From: M3007 sp037130425
GTDB taxonomy: Bacteria > Bacteroidota > Bacteroidia > Chitinophagales > Saprospiraceae
Assembly (NCBI GenBank): GCA_037130425.1
Contig: JBAXTB010000108.1
Coordinates: forward strand, 1-16,026
DNA length: 16,026 bases
Direction: 5' to 3'
Below are positions 7,613 through 13,785 of the stretch, one piece after another; the stretch's first letter is position 1, and each line of letters opens with the position of its first letter. The notes under the pieces were generated by a model that did not search any database, was not told the DNA's origin, and worked only from the letters and a program-made list of their open reading frames with translations. The position numbers and the translations under genes are program-made.

Positions 7613-7810
7613 ATGGCAAAAGACAGCATACACTATGCAATTATAGATGCACTTTTAAACAACGGATGGGAAATAACCGACGACCCGTTTACAATCGACT
7701 TAGAGGAAGACAATACGTTTTTTGATATTGACATTGCTGCTGAAAAAACAGAAACAACGCTTTTTCAAAAGTCATTAATCTTCAAGATAAAAAGATTGAA
7801 AAATGGATAA
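7613..7810 (+). CDS. Truncated XisH-like protein
   Basis: The 65 residues start MAKDSIHYAIIDALLNNGWE and continue with ITDDPF and DIDIAAEKTE, the N-terminal pattern of XisH (fdxN-element excision controlling family, with an endonuclease-like fold). Family members are usually about 135-140 residues, so only the first half is present. After AAEKTETTLFQK the expected AVEIKSF-type core is replaced by LIFKIKRLKNG. An internal deletion or early frameshift is likely, and nuclease-type activity is doubtful. The last 8 nt overlap the start of xisI, so the pair still has the usual xisH-xisI order and coupling. It may be a pseudogene that is still translated to support xisI expression (inference). Confidence 0.75.
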   Translation: MAKDSIHYAIIDALLNNGWEITDDPFTIDLEEDNTFFDIDIAAEKTETTLFQKSLIFKIKRLKNG

Positions 7811-8141
7811 AATAACAAAATATCGGCAAGTCATTGAAGACATCCTGCGCCAGCGGGCCGCCACGAAACTTGCGAACCTTCGCGGGGCAGCCCCCCATTT
7901 GATTATTGACAAAGAAAAAGACGAGTTTATCCTACTGTGGGCAGGATGGACTGGAGATCATTATAAACATGGGATTATGTTTCACCTCCAAATCAAAAAC
8001 AACAAAATCTGGATACATGAAGACCGGACGGATTTTGACATTGCCGGGCGATTGGTGGATGCTGGTATCCCTAAATCTGATATTGTTTTGGGCTTTGTTG
8101 AGCCTTTGGTTCGGGACTCAGAAGGTTTTGCTATGGCTTGA
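7803..8141 (+). CDS. xisI: XisI-family protein
   Basis: The 112 residues match the full length of XisI. The start is MDKITKYRQVIEDIL, the middle is the conserved FILLWAGWTGDHYKHGIMFHLQIKNNKIWIHEDRTD region, and the C-terminal part is AGIPKSDIVLGFVEPLVR. XisI and XisH were first named for control of excision of the fdxN element in Anabaena. In most genomes they occur as a pair without that element, and the biochemical role is unsettled. It overlaps the xisH remnant by 8 nt and ends 19 bp before the DGR target gene, so the three are probably co-transcribed. Whether XisI acts on the retroelement is unknown; the linkage is what can be seen. Confidence 0.9.
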   Translation: MDKITKYRQVIEDILRQRAATKLANLRGAAPHLIIDKEKDEFILLWAGWTGDHYKHGIMFHLQIKNNKIWIHEDRTDFDIAGRLVDAGIPKSDIVLGFVEPLVRDSEGFAMA

Positions 8142-8160
8142 ATTCAGCATATAGGCTTAT

Positions 8161-9483
8161 ATGAAAACCACCCGTTTTTTGCTCCTTTTACTCTGCTTAT
8201 CGGCAAGCCCCCTTTTGGCTCAAAGCCCCGCGTTTTGCGATGATTTGCTCGCCAAAGCAAAGGCTGAACTCAAAAAAAAGGACTACAGCAAGTCCCGCGA
8301 CTACTGCGAAGCCGCGCTGCCGCTTTGCCCCGATTTCACCGACCGCTTTGGCAAAGTGCTCGCGGAAGTGAACACCGCCATTGAAGCCGAAAAGAAAAAA
8401 GCGAAGGATGAAGAAGAAAAGGCCAAAAAAGCCCTCGACGAGCTCAGAATCACCTCCGACCAAGCCGTAACCATCCTGCTCGCCGAGATTGACCGCAACA
8501 TCCTGCACCTCGAATACGACTCCACCTTCCGTAAATGCCAGACCGCCATCAAGCTCCATGCCCAACGCTCCGCCGTAGAAAAGCGGATATGGGAAATTGC
8601 CTATTTTTACACAGAGGCGGACACGGCGGCCGCTGCTATTCCTTTTTTGAACCTGCTGAAACCCACAGGTTTGAGCGCAAAAGCACCTGATTTGCAGCGC
8701 AAAACCCGCGCATATTTAGCAAACGCGCTTCCGAGCTCTTTTCTCAACGCCATGCAGGAGCGTTATTTTCCAAAACTGATACCCGTGGAAGGCGGCTCTT
8801 TTTTGCGGGAAAATTCTGTCCGGGTGACGGTCAGCAGTTTTAAAATGGCCGAAACAGAGACTACTTTCTGGCAATACAACGTGTTCGCAAAAGCCACCCA
8901 CCATTACATCGAACGCCCCAGTTGGCAGTTTTCGGGCGACAACCCCGCCGTCAATGTCAGCTGGTACGATGCGGCCTTTTATCTCAATTGGTTGAGCGAC
9001 CGAAAAAACCTGCGGCCTGTTTATGTATTGACTCCGAACAGTGCTGACAGAGATGCGTATGATGTGACCATTGATTCCCTGCCGCAAGGTTTTCGCCTGC
9101 CCACGGAAGCCGAATGGGAATTTGCTGCGCGGGGCGGCGGTTCTTCCAGAATGACAGAATACAGTGGCGACTCGGTCTTGACCCGCGTGGCTTGGTTCTA
9201 TGACAATTCCAACAGCCGCACCCAAGCCGTTAAGAAAAAAAATCCGAACGAATTGGGCTTGTACGATATGAGCGGAAATGTTTGGGAATGGTGCCGGGAT
9301 TGGTACGGCGCATACGACCCTGAAGATAAATTGAACCCGACCGGCCCGAAAGAGGGCGACGACCGCGTGGATCGCGGCGGCGGTTGGAGCAACCGCGCGG
9401 GGGGTTGCCGCGTCTCGCGCCGCTTCTATTACACGCCGACGGACCGCGGCAACGACTTAGGCTTCCGCCTTTCCCTCCAGTGA
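8161..9483 (+). CDS. Secreted FGE-sulfatase/C-type-lectin-fold protein, DGR target
   Basis: This 440-residue protein has a signal peptide (MKTTRFLLLLLCLSASPLLA, cleavage near residue 21). A Lys/Ala/Glu-rich helical, TPR-like region (about 25-190) with a charged stretch EAEKKKAKDEEEKAKK follows. The C-terminal formylglycine-generating-enzyme-like (C-type lectin fold) domain spans about 205-440, with IPVEGGSF, PAVNVSWYDAAFYLNWLS, FRLPTEAEWEFAARGG, LGLYDMSGNVWEWCRDWY and the closing GFRLSLQ. DGR targets commonly use this fold to display variable residues. The variable part is residues 399-440, just before the stop. Fourteen residues differ from the template reading: 401, 404, 408, 410, 412, 414, 415, 420, 422-424, 428, 430 and 432. 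The protein is probably a periplasmic or surface binding protein, not an enzyme. Confidence 0.95.
   Translation: MKTTRFLLLLLCLSASPLLAQSPAFCDDLLAKAKAELKKKDYSKSRDYCEAALPLCPDFTDRFGKVLAEVNTAIEAEKKKAKDEEEKAKKALDELRITSDQAVTILLAEIDRNILHLEYDSTFRKCQTAIKLHAQRSAVEKRIWEIAYFYTEADTAAAAIPFLNLLKPTGLSAKAPDLQRKTRAYLANALPSSFLNAMQERYFPKLIPVEGGSFLRENSVRVTVSSFKMAETETTFWQYNVFAKATHHYIERPSWQFSGDNPAVNVSWYDAAFYLNWLSDRKNLRPVYVLTPNSADRDAYDVTIDSLPQGFRLPTEAEWEFAARGGGSSRMTEYSGDSVLTRVAWFYDNSNSRTQAVKKKNPNELGLYDMSGNVWEWCRDWYGAYDPEDKLNPTGPKEGDDRVDRGGGWSNRAGGCRVSRRFYYTPTDRGNDLGFRLSLQ
9353..9480 (+). repeat. DGR variable repeat (VR)
   Basis: These 128 bp at the 3' end of the target gene align without gaps to 11152-11279. There are 19 differences, all at template adenines: 13 A to G, 4 A to T and 2 A to C. 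None of the 92 non-A positions differ. The last 26 bp (9455-9480), including GCTTCCGCCTTTCCCTCCAG, are identical and would hold the initiation-of-mutagenic-homing (IMH) site. Identity stops right at the stop codon. Confidence 0.97.
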
Positions 9484-9535
9484 GAAAGGCTGCTATTCGT
9501 GCTCTCATCATGCGCAAAAAAAGAAAGAAAAAAAA

Positions 9536-9597
9536 CGGCGGTGAAAGCAAAGGCGGCGGGAGGGACGACCCCGCTTTGCGTTCACGGCTGTTTTTTT
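9536..9597 (+). terminator. Hairpin plus T-run after the DGR target gene
   Basis: The imperfect stem 9536-9556 / 9571-9590 (GTGAAAGCAAAG paired with CTTTGCGTTCAC, one mismatch in this core) is followed by seven T at 9591-9597. This fits intrinsic termination. A hairpin downstream of the VR has also been found to aid target recognition in other DGRs. Here it begins 55 bp after the VR, further away than in the Bordetella phage, so the terminator reading is preferred. Confidence 0.6.
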
Positions 9598-9625
9598 GCG
9601 TGAGGGCATCCCGGGTTTTATACCA

Positions 9626-9640
9626 TTCGGCTTTGCCGAA
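9626..9640 (+). other. Small hairpin upstream of the HRDC gene
   Basis: TTCGGC-TTT-GCCGAA forms a 6-bp stem with a 3-nt loop and is followed by A/T-rich sequence containing T runs. It may be a second terminator or a leader hairpin. No clear promoter is visible between 9598 and the HRDC start. Confidence 0.4.
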
Positions 9641-9714
9641 AAATTTTATTTTTCTAAAATGTCTTTTTCTGAAACTTGGCTCCGTTTTTGCAAGGATTAA
9701 TAAAATATATTTTC

Positions 9715-10146
9715 ATGCAAATCAAAATATTCAGTATTCCGATTCTTGGTGGCGAAGCTGTAAATGAGGACATGAACGCTTTCCTGCGTTCCAAAAAAGT
9801 CATCCAAACGGAGCAGCGCTTGATCGGCGACGGAGATGGGGCTTTGTGGAGTTTTTGCATTAAATATGTAGAGGATTATTCCCCCTTCCTCAAAAGCGGT
9901 AAGGACAAGATTGATTATCGGGAAGTGCTGGATGCGGCGAGTTTCGAGCGTTTTTCAAAGTTTCGGGAGACCCGGAAGAAATTGGCAGCAGCCGAAAACG
10001 CGCCGGCCTATACTATTTTTACCGATGAAGAACTGGCTGAATTATCCAAAATGGAAGAAGTGACCATCGCCAATATGAAAAGCGTGAAAGGTATCGGCGA
10101 CAAAAAAGCAGAGAAATACGGGCAGCATTTTGTCTCGATAAAATAG
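9715..10146 (+). CDS. HRDC-domain DGR accessory protein
   Basis: A 143-residue protein is read from the ATG at 9715. A longer frame from a TTG at 9676 is possible, but the added residues do not look conserved. The N-terminal part starts MQIKIFSIPILGGEAVNEDM and contains LRSKKVIQTEQRLI. The C-terminal 75 residues (FSKFRETRKKLAAAENAPAY, TIFTDEELAELS, VKGIGDKKAEKYG) form an HRDC domain, the nucleic-acid-binding module of RecQ and RNase D. HRDC proteins replace the Avd accessory protein in a subset of DGRs, where they are thought to bring RNA or cDNA to the reverse transcriptase. The gene ends 1 bp before the RT start, so translation is coupled. Confidence 0.88.
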   Translation: MQIKIFSIPILGGEAVNEDMNAFLRSKKVIQTEQRLIGDGDGALWSFCIKYVEDYSPFLKSGKDKIDYREVLDAASFERFSKFRETRKKLAAAENAPAYTIFTDEELAELSKMEEVTIANMKSVKGIGDKKAEKYGQHFVSIK

Positions 10147-10147
10147 G

Positions 10148-11152
10148 ATGAAAAGGGCCAACGGATTGCTCGAAAAAATAGCAGACCCTGAAAATCTGCG
10201 CTATGCCAGTTGGAAGGCAGCCAAGGGAAAACGGTTTTCGGCCACGGTTTTAGCGTATCAGGATGATTTGGAACAAAACATTGCCGAATTGCGTCGCCAA
10301 ATCGGGAGCGGACAAGTCTCCGTGGGCGATTATCGGTATTTCAAGGTTTTTGAGCCGAAAGAGCGGCAAATCTGCGCTTCGGCTTTCCGCGAACAGGTAT
10401 TGCACCATGCCCTGATGAACGTTTGCCATGATCGGTTTGAAAAGGTGCAGATATTTGACAGTTATGCCAGCCGCAAAGGGAAAGGGCATTTTGCCGCACT
10501 CGAACGCGCCCAATACTTCACCCAAAGGCACAATTGGTTTTTGAAATTGGACGTGAAGAAGTTTTTTGAAAGCATTCACCATGGCGTTTTGAAAGCACAG
10601 TTGGCACGGCTTTTCAAAGAAAAACGCTTGCTCGACATTTTTTCCCGGGTTATAGACAGTTATAGTGCTTCTCCGGAACGGGGCTTGCCCATTGGCAACC
10701 TGACGAGCCAGTATTTTGCCAATCATTTCCTTTGCGGCCTCGACCATTTTATCAAGGAAACTTTGCAAATAAAGGCTTATGTTCGTTACATGGACGATAT
10801 GGTGCTTTGGAGCGTCGATAAAGCGGCCCTGCAAGCCGCCTCGAAGCGCATCCATGAATTTGTGGAAACACAGTTGGGCAGCGCCTTGAAGCCTATTTTG
10901 TTGAAGCGGTCGGCCACGGGTTTGCCGTTTGTGGGCTTCCACATTTTCCCGTACCAAGTGCGCTTGCTGCAAAAAAGCAAAACAAGGTTTATCCAAAAAT
11001 TGCGCCTGATAGAAGCCAACTATCATAGCGGCACTTGGAGCGAAGCGGCTTGCCAACGGCGTTTTTTGCCGCTCCGAGCATTTATAAGCCACGCAGATTC
11101 GGCTGGATTCCAGCAAAAAGCATGGCACACGATACAAGGTCAATCATCGTAA
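10148..11152 (+). CDS. DGR reverse transcriptase
   Basis: This 334-residue RT has its motifs in order: FKVFEPKERQICASAFREQV (65-84), motif A KLDVKKFFESIHH (133-145, Asp135), motif B with IGNLTSQ at 182-188, motif C YVRYMDDMVLW (211-221, Asp216/217), and TGLPFVGFHIFP (257-268). The I/V/L-G-xxx-S-Q form of motif B marks DGR RTs and is associated with misincorporation opposite template adenines. Length fits the group (about 300-400), with no maturase or endonuclease domain. It follows the HRDC gene by 1 bp, and its stop codon forms the first base of the TR. All catalytic residues are present, so the enzyme should be active. Confidence 0.96.
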   Translation: MKRANGLLEKIADPENLRYASWKAAKGKRFSATVLAYQDDLEQNIAELRRQIGSGQVSVGDYRYFKVFEPKERQICASAFREQVLHHALMNVCHDRFEKVQIFDSYASRKGKGHFAALERAQYFTQRHNWFLKLDVKKFFESIHHGVLKAQLARLFKEKRLLDIFSRVIDSYSASPERGLPIGNLTSQYFANHFLCGLDHFIKETLQIKAYVRYMDDMVLWSVDKAALQAASKRIHEFVETQLGSALKPILLKRSATGLPFVGFHIFPYQVRLLQKSKTRFIQKLRLIEANYHSGTWSEAACQRRFLPLRAFISHADSAGFQQKAWHTIQGQSS

Positions 11153-11279
11153 GGGCGACAACCGCGTGAATCGCGGCGGCAGTTGGAACAACAACGCGGA
11201 GAATTGCCGCGTCTCGAACCGCAACAATAACACGCCGACGAACCGCAACAACAACTTAGGCTTCCGCCTTTCCCTCCAG
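11152..11279 (+). repeat. DGR template repeat (TR)
   Basis: These 128 bp match the VR with changes only at adenines. TR holds 36 A, 19 of them replaced in the VR. Read in the frame of the target gene the TR has a run of AAC/AAT codons (for example WNNNAENCRVSNRNNN), the usual DGR design: Asn codons can become most residues by A mutagenesis but never a stop. It begins at the last base of the RT stop codon, so the template RNA probably comes from the HRDC-RT transcript. Confidence 0.97.
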
Positions 11280-11520
11280 CGCATGATGAGGGCCGGATGG
11301 CTCCTGATACACAGATGATTGTACCTGTTCCCGATATAGTTTGTTCGGGACAAACAGGGTCGTTTTGCACGATTTTGGGTGGCGGTATGAGTAGGCATTG
11401 GCCGAAAGTTCTGCCGCTTTTTTTGTGCCGCTGCGGCTACCAAGCCTGCCGAGGCGTGGCCGGTTGTTGAAATAGTGCAACGCAGCGTTGCATTAATTCC
11501 GTGGAGAAGCGGCATTAAAC
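11280..11520 (+). ncRNA. Putative 3' spacer of the DGR template RNA
   Basis: The sequence downstream of the TR carries structure but no supported gene. A hairpin at 11324-11358 pairs CCTGTT/AACAGG and CCCGA/TCGGG with a 3-nt bulge, and a short one at 11476-11492 pairs TGCAAC/GTTGCA. In studied DGRs the RNA just 3' of the TR is needed to prime cDNA synthesis, so this stretch is the candidate. The boundaries are guessed. A minus-strand open frame of 74 codons (11256-11480) also crosses it; I do not recognise it with certainty and treat it as non-coding. Confidence 0.4.
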
Positions 11521-11568
11521 CACCGCGAAGTAGATGTTCTGTAAAGAAGGTAGTATGGAAATGATCTA

Positions 11569-11870
11569 CTAATCTCTATTCCCACGCGGTTTTCGACCGA
11601 ATTGCTTCTGATACTTGCGGATATGCGTTCGTTCTATTCGTTTGGCTTCTTTTTTCCGGGAATATCAACCATGACCCTGGCAAAAAAGCGAAGCCATTTA
11701 ACACCAAGGTTGAGTAAATCCACTTGCACCCTCATGCGTTTGGAATAGCCGTCTTTGCCGATTTTATCGTGGCTGACACCATATTTAAACACGTCATCTT
11801 CTTCTGAATCTCTTATCTCGTAAAGATGATGTGGCTTGTCGTTCTTGTTTGAATTACCGTGCAAAGCCAT
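11569..11870 (-). pseudogene. Frameshifted RHS-type toxin tip (copy 2)
   Basis: The minus-strand frame opens at 11870 (MALHGNSNKNDKPHHLYEIR) and passes through VFKYGVSHDK, QVDLLNLGVKWLRFFAR and VDIPGKKKPNE, where it meets a stop at 11634. Restoring one base in the G/A run gives KEAKRIERTH...KPRGNRD and a stop at 11569-11571, as in the copy at 1487-1637. The full length would be about 100 residues. The LYEI...FKYG opening and KPRGN ending resemble the GIY-YIG/URI-like toxin domain at the end of RHS polymorphic toxins; no RHS repeats are present, so this is an orphan tip. It lies 8 bp after the DUF4240 gene. A 3-bp deletion (one Leu) is also seen against copy 1. Confidence 0.7.
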
Positions 11871-11878
11871 TTTTGAGC

Positions 11879-12448
11879 TTATTTTAACCAGCCTGCTTTA
11901 TTGCTGTAAGTCTCGTAATTATAGGCCGATTCCCCGATAAACTTTTTACCTGTTTTTTGTTCGTATGCGGTCATGGCGATGTAAAGCAGTGGCTCAAACG
12001 TTAAATCCGCAGGCATGAGACCGGGATTATGGAGCACCTGTTCATAATATTCCGGGCCGTTTGCCACTACGGCACAGCGGGCATACAAAAAATCATCACT
12101 CGAAAGGTAGCCTTCCTCTTCAGGATCATCTAAAAAGACTTGGGCGTGTAAGCGTGTATCCAACTGCCAGAGTTTTTCCGCCAAAAGATCTGAAAACCGG
12201 TAAATATGCGCCAAGGGCTGTTTGCTTAAGAAAGTAACGACCGGTTCAATTATTTTTTCGTCATCTTCTTCCTGCTTCCAATCGAGCAGGTTAATGATAT
12301 TCCAGAAATCGCTTTCCGTAAAGTCTTCATGCAGTGCCGATTGTCCTTCCACCCTAATTTCGGCTTCTGCGTGTGCAAAATCCCGTTTTAAGGTCTCGAC
12401 AAATTTGCTGTCGATGTCATCAATGTTGACGGTGAGGATGGTAGTCAT
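11879..12448 (-). CDS. DUF4240-domain protein, possible immunity protein
   Basis: This 189-residue soluble acidic protein has a DUF4240 domain at about 44-175: FTESDFWNIINLLDW at the start, DLLAEKLWQLDTRLHAQVF, DDFLYARCAVVANGPEYYEQVL, and LLYIAMTAYEQKTGK. This domain is common beside polymorphic toxins and toxin-antitoxin genes, where it is thought to act as an immunity-type protein. The first 40 residues (LTVNIDDIDSKFVETLKRDF) look like an added antitoxin-like N-terminus. It precedes the frameshifted toxin tip by 8 bp, and the same pair exists as a remnant at the left side of the window. Its own promoter is clear. With its toxin broken it may be kept as an orphan immunity gene (inference). 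Confidence 0.85.
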   Translation of the reverse strand: MTTILTVNIDDIDSKFVETLKRDFAHAEAEIRVEGQSALHEDFTESDFWNIINLLDWKQEEDDEKIIEPVVTFLSKQPLAHIYRFSDLLAEKLWQLDTRLHAQVFLDDPEEEGYLSSDDFLYARCAVVANGPEYYEQVLHNPGLMPADLTFEPLLYIAMTAYEQKTGKKFIGESAYNYETYSNKAGWLK

Positions 12449-12479
12449 GGTAATTTTTTGTTTTTAGTGGTTTTGGGGG

Positions 12480-12563
12480 GATTGGTTTGCAAAAATAGGG
12501 GTTTGGGGTTGGATTTGCAAGATGTAGTTGAGGGAGCGCTGGCTGAAAACAGCTTGGTGTGGT
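12480..12563. repeat. Intergenic repeat, copy A
   Basis: This stretch shares ATTGGTTTGCA, GATTTGCAAGATG and a GGGAG...TGAAAACA...TGG hairpin core with 14249-14320, and the hairpin part with 13735-13785. The hairpin arms around GAAAA vary while keeping pairing (GCTGGCTG / CAGCTTGGT). It is probably a family of palindromic intergenic repeats. Confidence 0.55.
12490..12520 (-). promoter_or_regulatory. Promoter of the DUF4240 gene
   Basis: On the minus strand TTG (12520-12518), 20 nt, then TATTTTTG (12497-12490): a full match to the TTG-N20-TAnnTTTG pattern, 41 bp before the ATG. It lies inside a repeat copy (12480-12563), so the repeat supplies the promoter. Confidence 0.6.
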
Positions 12564-12599
12564 AGATTTGGATGCCGGACACAGGCGAAATTTACTTTT

Positions 12600-12773
12600 C
12601 TATACTGCCTGGTACATAATTATCCCAGGTAAAAAATCGAAATCCCGCAAATTGTAGGTATAAAGTGGAATTTGATGTACAACGGCTGTTGCTCCGATAA
12701 TGGCATCAGGGATCTGTAAGCCATGACTAAGTTTATAAAATCTAATAAATATATTCGTATCACACAGTACCAT
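12600..12773 (-). pseudogene. VapC/PIN toxin with internal deletion
   Basis: The 57-residue frame starts MVLCDTNIFIRFYKLSHGLQ and then runs IPDAIIGATAVVHQIPLYTY to the end. The first part is the N-terminus of a PIN RNase with the first catalytic Asp (D5), and the second part is the C-terminal third with the PDAIIGATA helix. About 65-75 residues expected between them, with the central Glu and Asp ligands, are missing, so the protein should be inactive. The start ATG follows the stop of the upstream antitoxin gene by 1 nt, which supports this start and the former toxin-antitoxin pairing. The deletion is in frame. Confidence 0.8.
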
Positions 12774-12774
12774 G

Positions 12775-13011
12775 TCAGATGTTCCAATTGCGTTTCCAGG
12801 CAGTCGAACGTATCTGCTCGAGCGTTCGAGGGTTGTGCTCCCAAATGCCAAAGAGTGCTTTTGGGTCTAAACTTTTATCTCCCCTTGTTATAACAGGTCG
12901 GGAGGCTACCGGTGTTTCCTGTATTTTTATACTCTTGATATTCAATGACTTGAGCATTAAAAGCAACTGCTCCAACTCCTGAACACCTGATGTTTCAATG
13001 GTAACGGTCAT
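12775..13011 (-). CDS. VapB-like antitoxin of the deleted PIN toxin
   Basis: This 78-residue protein has an N-terminal beta-helix part, MTVTIETSGVQELEQLLLML, then SIKIQETP. The C-terminal segment DPKALFGIWEHNPRTLEQIR is typical of antitoxins placed before VapC in Bacteroidota: a Trp-containing tail that wraps into the toxin's active site. It overlaps nothing and is followed after 1 nt by the PIN remnant. A TTG-N20-TATTTTGC promoter candidate stands 13 bp upstream. The gene is intact although its toxin has lost its core. Confidence 0.78.
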   Translation of the reverse strand: MTVTIETSGVQELEQLLLMLKSLNIKSIKIQETPVASRPVITRGDKSLDPKALFGIWEHNPRTLEQIRSTAWKRNWNI

Positions 13012-13023
13012 AATATTTTTTTT

Positions 13024-13054
13024 GCAAAATACGGGTATTTTCAGGGCATTTCAA
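13024..13054 (-). promoter_or_regulatory. Candidate promoter of the antitoxin-PIN pair
   Basis: On the minus strand TTG and TATTTTGC are separated by 20 nt, the same spacing as the other promoters here. The -7 element deviates from TAnnTTTG at its last two bases. Confidence 0.4.
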
Positions 13055-13082
13055 AACCGAATTATTTTGGCGCAACCGCTTA

Positions 13083-13541
13083 TCATTCGTAACTTAAATT
13101 AAGTTCCTGCGCCTGATTAGATAAAAACTCAAGTTGTTCTTCCCGAATTTCAGATAACTTCTGTTCATAAGTAACCAAGTCTTTCAATAATATCCTTCGA
13201 TGGCTGCCTACCTTTTTAAAAGGGATTTCGCCTAATTTAAGGAGCTTTATCAAGTGCGGTCTTGACATGTTTAGCATATCGGCTGCCTGTTGGGTACTTA
13301 TTTCCGCGTCTGAAGAAATGATGGAAATAGATTTTCCCTCAGCCATATTTTGAAGAATGACCGAAAGGAGTTTCAAGGCATTTTGGGGTATCAGGATAAA
13401 CTCGCCGGACTCCCGCACCTTGATTTTGATGCCCTTGTCCGGAGATAACTCAATCGAACTCGACTCCGATTGAAATCGTTTTAACGAATCAATGGCGATT
13501 TTTTGATCGGTTTGGGTCGTTGTATTCAGTACCGCTTCCAT
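13083..13541 (-). CDS. Excisionase-type (MerR-like HTH) antitoxin, orphan
   Basis: This 152-residue protein has an N-terminal part of unclear fold and a helix-turn-helix of the excisionase/MerR-like type at about 85-130: ISTQQAADMLNMSRPHLIKL, then GEIPFKKVGSHRRILLKDLV. The ending is Glu/Leu-rich (KLSEIREEQLEFLSNQAQEL). Proteins of this kind usually precede a PIN-domain toxin of about 190 residues and repress the operon. No such toxin follows: the next gene is a different antitoxin. It is therefore an orphan antitoxin or a free transcription regulator. A perfect promoter lies 18 bp upstream of the start. Confidence 0.82.
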   Translation of the reverse strand: MEAVLNTTTQTDQKIAIDSLKRFQSESSSIELSPDKGIKIKVRESGEFILIPQNALKLLSVILQNMAEGKSISIISSDAEISTQQAADMLNMSRPHLIKLLKLGEIPFKKVGSHRRILLKDLVTYEQKLSEIREEQLEFLSNQAQELNLSYE

Positions 13542-13558
13542 GATCTATGCATTTTATG

Positions 13559-13589
13559 CAAAGATAAGGGTACTTTGTATGTGAAACAA
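13559..13589 (-). promoter_or_regulatory. Promoter of the excisionase-type antitoxin
   Basis: On the minus strand TTG (13589-13587), 20 nt, TATCTTTG (13566-13559). The -7 overlaps the palindrome-like TGCATAAAATGCA (13548-13560), which could be an operator for the antitoxin itself (inference). Confidence 0.6.
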
Positions 13590-13734
13590 GCGAAATAATC
13601 GAAATAAACGAAAATAGTTAGTTCCTTTTCATTTGTATGCTTGCAGCCATAAAGCACCTAACATGTTGTAAATGTGGATGTTCTGTAAAGAAGGTATCTG
13701 CGATTGAGGGTATTGCGGTGCCCGCCGGTTGAAA

Positions 13735-13785
13735 CCATGTTGTGCGGGAGCGCCGGGTGAGAACACCCAGGCGCGGCGGTGCGGC
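13735..13785. repeat. Intergenic repeat, copy B
   Basis: A hairpin GCGCCGGGTG (13750-13759), loop AGAA, CACCC plus one bulged A plus GGCGC (13764-13774), followed by GGCGG. This matches the core of copies A and C. Confidence 0.5.

Noticed and set aside
8161..9483. Active formylglycine-generating enzyme or sulfatase activator
   Set aside because: The fold is FGE-like, but the C-terminal part that would hold active-site residues is the hypervariable DGR region, and no sulfatase gene is nearby.
10250..11143. Minus-strand open frame of 297 codons
   Set aside because: Antisense to the reverse transcriptase, which shows all motifs on the plus strand.
10148..11279. Retron or group II intron reading of the RT
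   Set aside because: There is no msr/msd-type structure and no intron domain or maturase, whereas the VR/TR pair and the IGNLTSQ motif prove the DGR type.
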